DNA of 64,000 nt, from contig NZ_CP012369.1 in assembly GCF_001267405.1 (NCBI RefSeq), positions 1,948,001 through 2,012,000 of the forward strand, given 5' to 3'. The notes under the pieces are model-generated. The model ran no database searches and had not been told where the DNA came from. It worked only from the letters and a program-made list of their open reading frames with translations. The position numbers were made by a program, and so were the translations under genes. Within the stretch, counting starts at the first letter, position 1, and the number at the start of each line of letters is the position of its first letter. Positions 40,565 to 51,678 of the stretch are shown piece after piece. Source of the stretch: Moorella thermoacetica. Its GTDB lineage: Bacteria > Bacillota > DSM-521 > Neomoorellales > Neomoorellaceae.

Positions 40565-41225
40565 TCTGAGCCAGCCTCCCCCCCTTAGGACCGTCCAGGC
40601 AGAAATCGACAAACTCAGTCATGCTGGCCACCAGTACCTCCGGGCCGGCGGCCAGGATCTGGTCCCGGGGCACCCTGCTCCAGCCGGCGGCCACGCTGGT
40701 GACGCCCGCTGCCCGGGCCGCCTGGATATCGTGAGGACTGTCGCCGATCATGGCTGCCGCCCCCGCCTCCACTCCCAGGAGTTCCAGGCCGTAACGGACA
40801 GGCTCCGGGCCCGGCTTGTGGCTGGTTACGTCCTCGGCGGCAACGATCACCGGGAAAAAAGAAGTCAAGCCACAGAGTTCCAGACCGTAGAGGGTAGTAT
40901 CACGTAATCGAGAAGTGACTACTCCAAGTTTAATACCGGCCTGCTGCAATCGTTGCAAACCCTCACGGACCCCAGGACAGGGCCGGACCAGGTCATCAAA
41001 GTGCGCGGCACTATAACGACGATACTCATGGAGCATCTCGTCCAGGTGGTCGGGCATGAAAGCGGCCAGGCCCTCCTTCAAGGTAACACCAAAGTAAGGG
41101 TAAACCTCCTTCGGGGCCACCACCCGGCCCAGGTAGGGCGCCAGGGTATGCTGGAAGGACTTGATAACCAGCTCGGAAGTATCCACCAGGGTGCCGTCAA
41201 AATCAAAAAGTACGCCGGCAAACAA
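40557..41225 (-). CDS. HAD-superfamily phosphatase (PpaX / phosphoglycolate phosphatase-like)
   Basis: 222 residues. Motif I D-F-D-G-T-L-V-D-T is at residues 8-16, motif II V-V-T-S-R near 107, motif III K-P-G-P-E-P near 133 and motif IV I-G-D-S-P-H-D near 158. The cap domain is the helical type. S-F-Q-H-T-L just after motif I is typical of PpaX pyrophosphatases; phosphoglycolate phosphatase is the alternative. It starts 12 bases after gatB. Confidence 0.85.
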   Translation of the reverse strand: MFAGVLFDFDGTLVDTSELVIKSFQHTLAPYLGRVVAPKEVYPYFGVTLKEGLAAFMPDHLDEMLHEYRRYSAAHFDDLVRPCPGVREGLQRLQQAGIKLGVVTSRLRDTTLYGLELCGLTSFFPVIVAAEDVTSHKPGPEPVRYGLELLGVEAGAAAMIGDSPHDIQAARAAGVTSVAAGWSRVPRDQILAAGPEVLVASMTEFVDFCLDGPKGGRLAQNG

Positions 41226-41237
41226 GGGCAGGCCTCC

Positions 41238-42668
41238 CTATAACCTTTCCTTAAGGAGCTTGTTCACCAGGCCGGGGTTGGCTTTCCCCCCTGTCGCCTT
41301 CATTACCTGGCCCACCAGAAAGCCCAGAGCCTTTTCCTTGCCGTTGCGGTAGTCCTCCACCACGTTGGGATTGGCTGCCAGCACCTCGTCGACAATCTTC
41401 CCCAGGGCGGCGGTGTCGCTGATCTGGACCAGGCCCCTTTCCTGGACAATCTGGCGGGCGCCTTTGCCGCTGGCAAACATCTCCTCCAGGACCTGCTTGG
41501 CGATCTTACCGCTGATGGTGCCTTCCTTCTGCAACTCAAGGAGGTCTGCCAGTTCCTCGGGTGGTACCGGCGCCTGGCCGGGCTCAAGGTTCCGGGCGTT
41601 TAACAGCCGTAAGAAGTCGCCCATGATCCAGTTGCTGACAACCTTGGCATCGGGATACCGGGCCACTACCCGGTCGAAGTAGTCGGCCAGGTCCCGGGAG
41701 CTGGTTATCACCCCGGCATCGTAGGCCGGCAGGCCGAAGGTATCCATTAAACGCCGGCAACGGGCATCGGGCAGCTCCGGAAGCTCCCGGCGTACCCGTT
41801 CGATCCAGGCGGCGTCGATTTCCAGGGGTACCAGGTCCGGTTCCGGGAAGTAGCGGTAGTCGTGGGCCTGCTCCTTGGTCCGCATAACGGTTGTTACCCC
41901 GCGGCTTTCATCCCACGCCATGGTCGCCTGCTCGACCCGGCCGCCGCCCTCCAGAATGGCAATCTGGCGCTCAATCTCGTACTCCAGGGCCCGCTGCAGG
42001 GCGCGGAAGGAGTTCATATTCTTTACTTCCGTCTTGGTGCCGAAGGTTTGAGAACCCCGGGGCCGCACCGAGACATTGGCGTCGCAGCGCAAGGATCCCT
42101 CTTCCATCTTGCAGTCGGAAACGTCCAGGTACTGGAGGATGGCCCTGAGCTTTTCCATATAAGCCCGGGCCTCCGCCGGAGAGCGCAGGTCCGGCTCGGA
42201 GACGATTTCCAGCAGGGGTACGCCGGTGCGGTTGTAGTCCACCAGGGAGTAACCCCCGCCGGGTCCGTCCACGTGGACGAGTTTGCCGGCGTCTTCTTCC
42301 ATATGCACCCGGGTGATACCGATTACCCGCTCCTGGCCGTCGACGTTGATCTTCAGGTAGCCGCCGGTAGCCAGGGGCAGGTCGTACTGGGAAATCTGGT
42401 AGTTCTTGGGGAGATCGGGGTAGTAGTAGTTCTTGCGGTCGAATTTACAGAAGGGCGCCACCCGGCAGTTGAGGGCCAGGGCCGTTTTCAGACCGAACTC
42501 AACCACCTGGCGGTTAATAACCGGCAATACCCCGGGCAGCCCCAGGCAAACAGGGCAGACGTGGGTATTGGGCTCGCCGCCAAAGGCCGTACTACAGCTA
42601 CAGAAAGCCTTGGAAGCCGTCTTCAGTTCCGCATGGACTTCCAGGCCGATTACAGCTTCGTATTCCAT
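41238..42668 (-). CDS. gatB: Asp-tRNA(Asn)/Glu-tRNA(Gln) amidotransferase subunit B
   Basis: 476 residues, standard length. [12 protein letters not shown] at the start, F-C-S-C-S and [11 protein letters not shown] (zinc site), and [16 protein letters not shown] are the GatB hallmarks. The YqeY-like tail ends G-G-K-A-N-P-G. It activates the misacylated tRNA for amidation. The start overlaps the gatA stop by one base (TAATG). Confidence 0.96.
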   Translation of the reverse strand: MEYEAVIGLEVHAELKTASKAFCSCSTAFGGEPNTHVCPVCLGLPGVLPVINRQVVEFGLKTALALNCRVAPFCKFDRKNYYYPDLPKNYQISQYDLPLATGGYLKINVDGQERVIGITRVHMEEDAGKLVHVDGPGGGYSLVDYNRTGVPLLEIVSEPDLRSPAEARAYMEKLRAILQYLDVSDCKMEEGSLRCDANVSVRPRGSQTFGTKTEVKNMNSFRALQRALEYEIERQIAILEGGGRVEQATMAWDESRGVTTVMRTKEQAHDYRYFPEPDLVPLEIDAAWIERVRRELPELPDARCRRLMDTFGLPAYDAGVITSSRDLADYFDRVVARYPDAKVVSNWIMGDFLRLLNARNLEPGQAPVPPEELADLLELQKEGTISGKIAKQVLEEMFASGKGARQIVQERGLVQISDTAALGKIVDEVLAANPNVVEDYRNGKEKALGFLVGQVMKATGGKANPGLVNKLLKERL

Positions 42669-44131
42669 TACGCCACCCCCAGTTCCGGCCGCCGCCGGTG
42701 GTATTCCGTACTCTGTTCAAAGGCATAAGCTGCCTGCAACAGGGTGGCCTCGGCAAAGGGCCGACCAATCAGCTGCAGGCCGACGGGTAGTCCCTGGCTG
42801 AAACCGCAGGGCAAAGACAGGGCCGGTAGCCCGGCCATGTTAATAGGGATGGTACACAGGTCGGACAGGTACATGGCCAGGGGGTCTCCCGCCTTTTCAC
42901 CCAGGCGGAAGGCCACCGTCGGGGAGGTAGGCGTGGCCAGGAGATCGTATTTCTCGAAGGCCGTTTCAAAGTCCCGGCGGATAAGGGTTCGTACCTTAAG
43001 GGCCTTCAGGTAATAGGCATCATAGTAGCCCGAGCTCAAGGCATAGGTGCCGAGCATAATCCGCCGTTTGACCTCGGGGCCGAAACCCTGGCTGCGGGTA
43101 TTCATGTACATCTCGATAATATCCTTGCCCGGCACCCGCAGGCCGTAACTGACGCCGTCATAACGGGCCAGGTTGGACGAGGCCTCGGCCGGGGCCACCA
43201 GGTAATAGGCCGGCAGGGCGTACTCGGTATGGGGCAGGGAGGTTTCCTCACAAACGGCTCCCAGTTCCTCCAGTTTGGCAATAGCCCGCCGGACAATGGC
43301 CGCCACCTCCGGTTCCATGCCAGCGCCGAAATACTCCCGCGGAACGCCTATCTTCAGGCCTTTCACTTCCGGCTTCAGGGCCGACCGGTAATCGGGCACC
43401 GGCAGATCGGCGGACGTAGAATCCAGGGGGTCATGCCCGGCAATGGCCTCCAGGACCAGGGCGCAATCGGTGACGTCGCGGGTAATGGGGCCGATCTGGT
43501 CCAGGGAGGAGGCGAAGGCCACCAGGCCGTAACGGGATACCCGGCCGTAGGTGGGCTTCATCCCCACGACGCCACAGAAGGAAGCCGGCTGGCGGATGGA
43601 ACCGCCCGTATCCGACCCTAAGGCGAAATAGGCTTCGCCGGCAGCCACCGCCGCCACGGCGCCGCCGCTGGAACCTCCCGGCACCCGCTCCAGGTCCCAG
43701 GGATTCCGGGTGGGGAAGAAACTGGAATTCTCCGTGGAAGAACCCATGGCGAACTCGTCCATATTGAGCTTGCCCAGCATCACCGCCCCGGCCTCTTTAA
43801 GACGCCGGACCACGGTGGCGTCATAGGGAGGCACCCAGTCTGCCAGCATCCGGGACGAACAGGTGGTCCGCACCCCCTCCGTACAGAGATTGTCCTTCAG
43901 GGCCATGGGCACCCCGGCCAGGGGTCCCAGGGTTTCACCCCGGGCCCGGGCGGCATCCACAGCCCGGGCCTCTTCCAGGGCCTGTTCCGCCGTCCGGGTT
44001 AGATAAGCCTGGACCCGGCCGTCGACGGCTTCAATCCGGTCAATGATGGCCGCCGTGGCTTCTTCGGAGCTGATTTCCTTACGGTTCAACAGGTCGCTCA
44101 ATTCATGGGCTGTTAAGTAATATAATTCCAT
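42668..44131 (-). CDS. gatA: Asp-tRNA(Asn)/Glu-tRNA(Gln) amidotransferase subunit A
   Basis: 487 residues. The amidase signature has the Lys in V-P-M-A-L-K-D-N near residue 79 and the Ser pair in [14 protein letters not shown] near 175, giving the Lys-cisSer-Ser triad. P-G-G-S-S-G-G-A and Y-G-R-V-S-R-Y-G are also present. It releases ammonia from glutamine for transamidation. It lies 17 bases after gatC. Confidence 0.96.
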   Translation of the reverse strand: MELYYLTAHELSDLLNRKEISSEEATAAIIDRIEAVDGRVQAYLTRTAEQALEEARAVDAARARGETLGPLAGVPMALKDNLCTEGVRTTCSSRMLADWVPPYDATVVRRLKEAGAVMLGKLNMDEFAMGSSTENSSFFPTRNPWDLERVPGGSSGGAVAAVAAGEAYFALGSDTGGSIRQPASFCGVVGMKPTYGRVSRYGLVAFASSLDQIGPITRDVTDCALVLEAIAGHDPLDSTSADLPVPDYRSALKPEVKGLKIGVPREYFGAGMEPEVAAIVRRAIAKLEELGAVCEETSLPHTEYALPAYYLVAPAEASSNLARYDGVSYGLRVPGKDIIEMYMNTRSQGFGPEVKRRIMLGTYALSSGYYDAYYLKALKVRTLIRRDFETAFEKYDLLATPTSPTVAFRLGEKAGDPLAMYLSDLCTIPINMAGLPALSLPCGFSQGLPVGLQLIGRPFAEATLLQAAYAFEQSTEYHRRRPELGVA

Positions 44132-44148
44132 CTTTTCTACCTCCCGGC

Positions 44149-44433
44149 CTATACTACCCGCGGTACTTTAAACTGGCCTTCGCTAACTTCGGGAGCCCCC
44201 TGCAGGGCTTTCTCCCGGGGCAGTCCGGGCCGGGCACAATCGTCGCGAAAGACGTTGCGCAGGGGCAGGACGTGGGCGGTGGGTTCCACGTCCCTGGTAT
44301 CCAGGGCGTTTAATTTATCCATATACTCCAGGATGGCATTGAGCTGCTCGGTATAGGCCGTCTTTTCCTCCGGAGAGAGCTTCAGACGGGCCAGCAGGGC
44401 CACATGCTCGACTTCTGCAGTGCTAATGGGCAT
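44149..44433 (-). CDS. gatC: Asp-tRNA(Asn)/Glu-tRNA(Gln) amidotransferase subunit C
   Basis: 94 residues. [16 protein letters not shown], then [11 protein letters not shown] and [16 protein letters not shown] is the classic GatC pattern. It wraps around GatA and stabilises the complex. Gene order C-A-B is standard. Confidence 0.94.
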   Translation of the reverse strand: MPISTAEVEHVALLARLKLSPEEKTAYTEQLNAILEYMDKLNALDTRDVEPTAHVLPLRNVFRDDCARPGLPREKALQGAPEVSEGQFKVPRVV

Positions 44434-44510
44434 ACTTTAACCACCTTTTCCAGCGTACTTTCTGCCTAATTATAGCAAAGAGGCTGGCTGACGGCAATGT
44501 TGAGCCGTCG

Positions 44511-44600
44511 TCATGCACCGCCGAAAAGAATACCGAGAATAAGCAACAACCACAGGGCCTGCCAGAAAGTGACCTTTTTTAAATTAAACACCTCCGGCAT
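44511..44600 (-). CDS. 29-residue single-helix membrane ORF
   Basis: The frame begins M-P-E-V-F-N-L-K-K and continues V-T-F-W-Q-A-L-W-L-L-L-I-L-G-I-L-F-G-G-A. It is one hydrophobic helix with a T-F-W-Q-A start and L-F-G-G end, a pattern I have seen in short conserved hypothetical membrane proteins. It overlaps the preceding tiny ORF by 17 bases. A diverged copy without a start codon lies beside ligA (45609-45683), which supports real coding history. Confidence 0.45.
   Translation of the reverse strand: MPEVFNLKKVTFWQALWLLLILGILFGGA
44518..44574 (-). repeat. Left copy of a diverged ~57-bp direct repeat flanking the toxin-antitoxin pair
   Basis: Aligns without gaps to 45631-45685 (offset 1113), for instance sharing CCGCCGAA at the start, AAGCAACAA in the middle and GGGCCT afterwards. 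It is the coding region of the L-F-G-G helix ORF. The copies flank the VapBC-like genes. Confidence 0.55.
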
Positions 44601-44688
44601 AGTGATAGAGCCACTGGAACAAACCGGTTACGGCGAAAAACAGGGCCACCAGGAAGGGTAAAACGGCGAAAATCCTTATGGGTATCAT
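44584..44688 (-). CDS. 34-residue single-helix membrane ORF
   Basis: ATG 44688 follows a G-rich stretch (GGGGGTTAGAGA). The product starts M-I-P-I-R-I-F-A-V-L-P-F-L-V-A-L-F-F and ends F-Q-W-L-Y-H-Y-A-G-G-V: one hydrophobic helix plus an aromatic tail. It overlaps the 29-residue ORF, suggesting coupled translation of two tiny membrane peptides. No family recognised. The rest of the gatC-toxin gap shows nothing. Confidence 0.4.
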   Translation of the reverse strand: MIPIRIFAVLPFLVALFFAVTGLFQWLYHYAGGV

Positions 44689-44770
44689 TCTCTAACCCCC
44701 CCCCATCTTTAGCGGCCAATCGTTAGCGGCGCAATAGCTGCTTTAACCCGTCTACCAAGAAGATGGAGAT

Positions 44771-45220
44771 TTAGATCACGGATTCCAGGCTAAAATCCCC
44801 GTCAAACGGGTTAACAAAAGAAACGCCCTCCAAAGTAGAACCCGGATTAAAGTCTTCACTCAAAACAATATTAATTTGGTTTAAGCGGGCCGTTGCCCAA
44901 ATTTGGGCATCCCAATAAGATAGCTGATATTCGCGAACACCCCGGGACGCTTCAATAATAATTAAGCCTGTCAAATCAAGAACCGTCCAGGAAGCAAGGT
45001 AGTTTTGGACCCGCTGATAAGCCAGTTCTGCTGTTAGGGGTTGCTGTATTTTACGGGTGACGGTCACAAAAAATTCAGCTAGCACCTGGGCACTAATGGC
45101 GCCAATTCTTCTCTTTGCTAAAAACTCAAGTACCTGTAAGGCTTTTTCTTGTTTTTCTGGTTCGGAACGATCATAGGCATAGACCATTACATTGGTATCA
45201 ACAAATATTTTAGCGCTCAT
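44771..45220 (-). CDS. PIN-domain ribonuclease toxin (VapC-like)
   Basis: 149 residues from ATG 45220, which overlaps the antitoxin stop by 11 bases. The first PIN Asp is in F-V-D-T-N-V-M-V-Y-A-Y-D near residue 7, a conserved Glu in V-L-A-E-F-F near 55, and the later acidic residues in Y-W-D-A-Q-I-W-A-T-A and L-S-E-D-F near 102-122. VapC-type toxins cleave RNA until neutralised by the partner. The frame is open further upstream but that part overlaps the antitoxin. Confidence 0.87.
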   Translation of the reverse strand: MSAKIFVDTNVMVYAYDRSEPEKQEKALQVLEFLAKRRIGAISAQVLAEFFVTVTRKIQQPLTAELAYQRVQNYLASWTVLDLTGLIIIEASRGVREYQLSYWDAQIWATARLNQINIVLSEDFNPGSTLEGVSFVNPFDGDFSLESVI

Positions 45221-45467
45221 ACAGGTCTTCACGCTTCCATGTGCGCTTGCCATTAACCGGCCCTTGTTTAATCCATTGTTGGATAAACTCTCTTTCCTTA
45301 TCCCAAGCTTTACTGTCTTTCTTTTGCCACTTAAAAGTATCAATATGCCTATCAATAGCCCGGCGGACTAATTCCGCTTCCGTTATCCCCATTTCCCTGG
45401 CGGTCTCTTTGAGAATAAAGTTTTGATCAGGACTTAGATATAGTTGTTTACGGATCATCCTTTCCAT
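45210..45467 (-). CDS. Ribbon-helix-helix antitoxin (VapB-like)
   Basis: 85 residues, SD GGGGG eight bases before the ATG. I-R-K-Q-L-Y-L-S-P-D-Q-N then E-M-G-I-T-E-A-E-L-V-R-R-A-I-D is an RHH/CopG-like DNA-binding fold. The charged, Trp-containing tail would bind the toxin. The AT-rich region before it contains GTATA-N10-TATAC (45483-45502), a likely autoregulatory operator. Confidence 0.82.
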   Translation of the reverse strand: MERMIRKQLYLSPDQNFILKETAREMGITEAELVRRAIDRHIDTFKWQKKDSKAWDKEREFIQQWIKQGPVNGKRTWKREDLYER

Positions 45468-45608
45468 GCCTATCGCCCCCTTCGTATATACATTATATTA
45501 TACATTGTCAGGTGGCATCAACCAGGCTTGTTTCCAACGTGGTTCCTCGTTAAGGGTATTACCCGATCTTTTAGATACCATTTTTGCTGCATCTCCCCGC
45601 CCCTTTAC

Positions 45609-45683
45609 CTAACGCTCGGTGAAATGGACGCCGCCGAAGAGTATGCCGGCATAAAGCAACAAACGCGGGGCCTCCCAAAAGGA
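45609..45683 (-). pseudogene. Start-less copy of the L-F-G-G membrane ORF
   Basis: Immediately after the ligA stop the frame reads S-F-W-E-A-P-R-L-L-L-Y-A-G-I-L-F-G-G-V-H-F-T-E-R then TAG. It parallels the intact 29-residue ORF at 44511-44600 but has no start codon. It is the right member (45631-45685) of the direct repeat. Confidence 0.5.
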
Positions 45684-47840
<2,157 letters not shown>

Positions 47841-50021
47841 TTAAGCCTTCCTAATCGGGGCGTAGCGGAGGGCCAGTTGCTTGATGCCCCGCCCGGGAAA
47901 GGCGACGCTGATGATGGCATCATCGCCTTCGCCGCTGATCTTTACTATGACGCCCAGGCCCCAGGCGTCATGCTGGACCTTGTCCCCCACCTGCCAGGAG
48001 GCCCGGGTGCTCCTTGCCGGTGCCGGCTGGCGCCGGGTTGATCGGCCCCGGTCATCCCGTTCCTCACTGGTCCGGCTAAGGACCCCGGACCGCAGGCCGG
48101 TTCCTTCGCCCTGGATCAAGTCGGCCGGTATCTCATCCAGAAACCGGGAGGGAGGATTGCTCATGGTGCTACCGTAAAGGTTACGCGTCCAGGCATGGGT
48201 GAGATACAGGACCTCCCTGGCCCTGGTCATGCCCACATAGCAGAGTCGCCGTTCTTCTTCCATCTCCGCCGGGTCGTCCAGGGAGCGAAAATGGGGGAAA
48301 ACCCCCTCTTCTAGGCCGGCCAGGAAGACCACCGGGAATTCCAGTCCCTTGGCCGTATGCATGGTCATTAAGGCCACCGCGGCATTGCCGCTATAGGTGT
48401 CACTCTCCGCCACCAGGGCTACCTGGGTCAGGAAATCTCCCAGGGATGATTCCGGAGCCCCCTGGTCGTAGCTCCGGGTCACCGTCTGGAATTCCTTCAA
48501 GTTCTCCAGCCGGGCCTGGGCCTCAGGAGTCCGCTCCGCCTCCAGTTCTGCTTGATAACCCGTCTCTTGCAAGATGGTAGCCACCAGGTCCGTCACCGTT
48601 ATTTTTTCCTGCTGCTGGCGAAGGTTATCCAGCATTTCCACCAGTTCCCGCAGTGCCTGCCGGCCCCGGGCCGGGATGCCGGGGATGGTGTCCACCCGCT
48701 CCAGGACCCGGTAAAGGCTCTCCCCCTCACTGGTAGCGGCGGCTTCCAGCCTGGCCAGGGTGGCCTCGCCGATACCCCGCCGGGGGACGTTGATAATCCG
48801 CAACAGGCTGAGGCTATCGTCCGGGTTGGCAATTACCCGCAGATAGGCCAGGATATCCTTAATCTCCTTGCGCTGGTAGAACTTCAGGCCGCCGACAATC
48901 TCGTAGGGGACACCGGCCTGGATAAAGGCCTCTTCCAGGGCCCGCGACTGGGCATGGGTGCGGTAGAGGACGGCAAAGTCGCTGAAGGGCCGCCCCTCCT
49001 GCTGGTGCCGGCGGTAAACCTCGCCGGCGATAAACCGCCCCTCATCCCGCTCGTCAGTCGCCCGGTACAGGTGCAACAGCTCTCCTTCCCGCCGCCGTGT
49101 CCAGAGGCGTTTCTCCCGGCGCCCCTCATTATGCTGGATAACGGCATTGGCGGCCTGGAGGATGGGCCGGGTGGACCGGTAGTTTTCTTCCAGGAGAATC
49201 ACCCGGGCCCGGGGGAAGTCCTCCTCAAAGGCCAGTATGTTACCGATATCAGCTCCCCGCCAGCCGTAGATACCCTGATCCGGGTCGCCGACGACACAGA
49301 GGTTGTCCCCTTTACCGGCAAGGAGACGCACCAGGATGTACTGGGCGTGGTTGGTATCCTGGTATTCGTCCACCAGGATATGCTGCCAGCGCTGCTGGTA
49401 GTAACGTAATACCAGGGGATTCTGCTGCCAGAGAAAGACCGTTTGCATGATAAGATCGTCAAAGTCCATGGCGTTTAATTCCCGCAGCTTCTCCTGATAA
49501 CGGCGGTAAATCTGCCCCTGCTGTTGCTCCCGGAAGGTGGCCGCGCCGTCCAGGAAACGCTCCGGTGTCTTAAGGTCGTTCTTGGCCATGCTAATGACCT
49601 GAGCCAGGGAACGAGGCGGATATTTTTTATCATCCAGGTCTAACTCTTTTAAGACCTCTTTAAGGGCCGCCTGCTGATCGTCGGTATCGTAGATGACAAA
49701 ATTCGGCCGATAACCAAGGAGGTGGGCCTCCCGCCGCAGAATGCGGACACAGGCTGAATGGAAGGTGCTGACCCAGAGGCCCCGGGCCGCCTCCCCTACC
49801 AGGCCCTCCAGGCGTTCTTTCATTTCCTGGGCCGCTTTATTGGTAAAGGTAACCGCGAGGATGTTTTCCGGGCGAACACCTTCCTGAATCAGGGCGGCCA
49901 CCCGGTAAGTAAGGACCCGGGTCTTGCCGCTGCCGGCTCCGGCCAGGACCAGGAGGGGTGTGCCCCGGTGCTTGACGGCCTCCTGCTGGGGACCATTGAG
50001 TAAAGCCATAAAATCTGCCAA
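47841..50021 (-). CDS. pcrA: ATP-dependent DNA helicase PcrA (UvrD family)
   Basis: About 726 residues. Walker A G-A-G-S-G-K-T is near residue 30, with L-V-D-E-Y-Q-D-T-N, G-D-P-D-Q-G-I-Y-G-W-R-G-A, V-A-L-M-T-M-H-T-A-K-G-L-E-F-P and the C-terminal Tudor-like W-x-V-G-D-K-V-Q-H domain. Start choices are GTG 50030 (abuts the SD), TTG 50021 (ten bases after GGAG, chosen) and ATG 50009. It unwinds DNA in repair and in rolling-circle replication. It is the first gene of the minus-strand pcrA-ligA block. Confidence 0.95.
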   Translation of the reverse strand: MADFMALLNGPQQEAVKHRGTPLLVLAGAGSGKTRVLTYRVAALIQEGVRPENILAVTFTNKAAQEMKERLEGLVGEAARGLWVSTFHSACVRILRREAHLLGYRPNFVIYDTDDQQAALKEVLKELDLDDKKYPPRSLAQVISMAKNDLKTPERFLDGAATFREQQQGQIYRRYQEKLRELNAMDFDDLIMQTVFLWQQNPLVLRYYQQRWQHILVDEYQDTNHAQYILVRLLAGKGDNLCVVGDPDQGIYGWRGADIGNILAFEEDFPRARVILLEENYRSTRPILQAANAVIQHNEGRREKRLWTRRREGELLHLYRATDERDEGRFIAGEVYRRHQQEGRPFSDFAVLYRTHAQSRALEEAFIQAGVPYEIVGGLKFYQRKEIKDILAYLRVIANPDDSLSLLRIINVPRRGIGEATLARLEAAATSEGESLYRVLERVDTIPGIPARGRQALRELVEMLDNLRQQQEKITVTDLVATILQETGYQAELEAERTPEAQARLENLKEFQTVTRSYDQGAPESSLGDFLTQVALVAESDTYSGNAAVALMTMHTAKGLEFPVVFLAGLEEGVFPHFRSLDDPAEMEEERRLCYVGMTRAREVLYLTHAWTRNLYGSTMSNPPSRFLDEIPADLIQGEGTGLRSGVLSRTSEERDDRGRSTRRQPAPARSTRASWQVGDKVQHDAWGLGVIVKISGEGDDAIISVAFPGRGIKQLALRYAPIRKA

Positions 50022-50155
50022 TACCTTCACACTCCTAAGCCCTGGTTATATTCGCCCCGGCAGCCAAAAAACCTGCAAGGAAACGGCCTTCTTTTTCCCC
50101 TTCCAGGAAGGTAATGCATATAATGCAGCAGGTTGAAAAATGAGGGGTGAAACTG

Positions 50156-50725
50156 ATGGAAACCCGGCTTAAAAAGATGGAAGCCCGGTTAAGCAACGAC
50201 CCGCCAGGTCAAGAAAAACCGGAAGTAGACTCCTGCCTCCTTGAAGTCAGCAGTAGCCAGCAGGAGACGGAAGGCACCTTCGGCTTCTTTAAGGACAGCA
50301 GTGATGAACCTGGACAGGAAGGAGCCGCAGGCGATCCCCGGCCCCGGGGAGAGCCCCTGACCCTGGCTGCCCGCAGCCAGGCCCTGTTCCAGGAAGCCCT
50401 CCTGAATGGTAGTATTGACCAGTTCCTGGCCCAGCTCCAGGGCTGGATCGAGAGGATTCGCACCTTCCTCAGCTATGCTGATATGGGCATCACCACAGCC
50501 GACAACATCCTCAATGTAACGAAAAGCACCCTGGAAGCGGAGATGGGGATTAAAACGGCCGGCGATACCGGTGCCCCTGCCGGTATGCCCCTGCCTGCTT
50601 CCTCCCTTCAGCTAATGTGGAACCTCATCCAGACCCCGGAATTTCAAACCTTTACCGGACGCATGCTGGCTCAACTTTTAAAAATGAACCTCAACCCGCC
50701 CATCAGCAAAGGAAGCCCCGGCTAA
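50156..50725 (+). CDS. Protein of unknown function
   Basis: 189 residues from ATG 50156, eight bases after GAGGGG. Residues 1-75 are polar, rich in Glu/Ser/Gly/Pro and probably disordered. From A-A-R-S-Q-A-L-F-Q-E-A-L onward it is helical, with A-Q-L-Q-G-W-I-E-R-I-R-T-F-L and N-I-L-N-V-T-K-S-T-L-E. There is no signal peptide or membrane segment. I do not recognise it. It stands alone, divergent from pcrA, and its stop codon lies within the loop of its terminator. Confidence 0.7.
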   Translation: METRLKKMEARLSNDPPGQEKPEVDSCLLEVSSSQQETEGTFGFFKDSSDEPGQEGAAGDPRPRGEPLTLAARSQALFQEALLNGSIDQFLAQLQGWIERIRTFLSYADMGITTADNILNVTKSTLEAEMGIKTAGDTGAPAGMPLPASSLQLMWNLIQTPEFQTFTGRMLAQLLKMNLNPPISKGSPG

Positions 50726-50744
50726 GCCAGGGCTTCCTTCTTTA
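50711..50744 (+). terminator. Terminator overlapping the stop of the unknown-function gene
   Basis: GGAAGCCC (50711-50718) pairs with GGGCTTCC (50730-50737), followed by TTCTTTAT. The TAA stop is in the loop. Confidence 0.75.
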
Positions 50745-50862
50745 TGTGGTATTCTCCTCTCCAGGCGCAGAAAGCACCAGCCAGGGCAGTACAGCTACTG
50801 CTCGCCAGTCGGGGCTGCTAGCCTATCTGGCTGTTCCGGACTTCCTGCACCAGGCCGGATAT

Positions 50863-50893
50863 AAAAAGACCTGGAGTATTAAATATCTCCAGG
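50863..50893 (-). terminator. Terminator for the coat protein gene
   Basis: On the minus strand CCTGGAG-ATATTTAATA-CTCCAGG is a 7-bp hairpin followed by TCTTTTT, about 40 bases past the stop. Confidence 0.65.
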
Positions 50894-50934
50894 GGTATAT
50901 CATTTATCAATCTACCCGTAAACAGGCATTTTAG

Positions 50935-51507
50935 TTATTGGAATTGGTGGGGCCTTACTTCCCCCATAGTTGCCGGGGAATAAGTATTCATCATGGTGCT
51001 GGTGGTCATTTCTTGCATCGTCGGCACCTGGTAATACCCCTTCTGGTTCATATACTGCCACACCTCGTAGGCCTGTTCGGCACAATTGATAGCCCCCTGC
51101 TGGATTATACGCCGCAGTTCGGGGTCAGCGCACTCCAGGGCGGCTATCATTCGCATGGTGGCCGAAGACTTGTGGCACCCCAGCATGCCGCTGGCCACAT
51201 CCCGGTCGTCCATCTCGTTTAAGGAGGAATTTGGCGTCAGGGTACCCGGATTGTCCAGACCGTACACCGGGCTGGCGGTCCTTACGGGACGGTAGGGCAC
51301 CGCCTGGCCCATACCCCGCTGGTTGATAGTCTGAACCATATTGTTGTATTCCTGGGTCATGAATTGAATCTGCTTATCCAGGATACCCCGGAGCTGCTGG
51401 TCCCTGGTGTGGGGGCGGTAGAGTTGGAATTGATTGATACCGTCGATGGTATCGCTTAAAACCTCGTGAACCTCCATTACCTCGTGGGCTCCGTACTGAG
51501 CGGCCAT
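50935..51507 (-). CDS. CotF-like spore coat protein
   Basis: 190 residues, SD GGAGGAGA. The N-terminal part (H-E-V-M-E-V-H-E-V-L-S-D-T-I-D-G-I-N-Q-F) and the helix D-K-Q-I-Q-F-M-T-Q-E-Y-N-N-M match the coat F domain, and D-V-A-S-G-M-L-G-C-H-K-S-S-A near 105 and N-C-A-E-Q-A-Y-E-V-W-Q-Y-M also fit. The tail is rich in Met, Thr and Gln. The protein would be part of the spore coat, which supports a spore-forming host. It is monocistronic. Confidence 0.8.
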   Translation of the reverse strand: MAAQYGAHEVMEVHEVLSDTIDGINQFQLYRPHTRDQQLRGILDKQIQFMTQEYNNMVQTINQRGMGQAVPYRPVRTASPVYGLDNPGTLTPNSSLNEMDDRDVASGMLGCHKSSATMRMIAALECADPELRRIIQQGAINCAEQAYEVWQYMNQKGYYQVPTMQEMTTSTMMNTYSPATMGEVRPHQFQ

Positions 51508-51678
51508 GTGTAAATCTCCTCCTGAAAATAATTTTTGGCGAAGAGGTTACCTGACAATGATTATCTCCGTTTTGGGAGGAAATTATGTGGCCCGGTTTTA
51601 GACGAGCTGTGAACAACGCCCACATTATGGTATACTAAAGTGCAACAAGTTAAAAAGTTCGTTGAAAGGAAGGAAATT

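Noticed and set aside
41862-42728. 288-codon plus-strand open frame
   Set aside because: Antisense to gatB with Gly/Gln-rich, low-complexity translation.
51508-51678. Possible TPP riboswitch ahead of thiM
   Set aside because: None of the conserved THI-box sequences (such as CTGAGA and the ACCTGATCTGGATAATGCCA-like core) is present.
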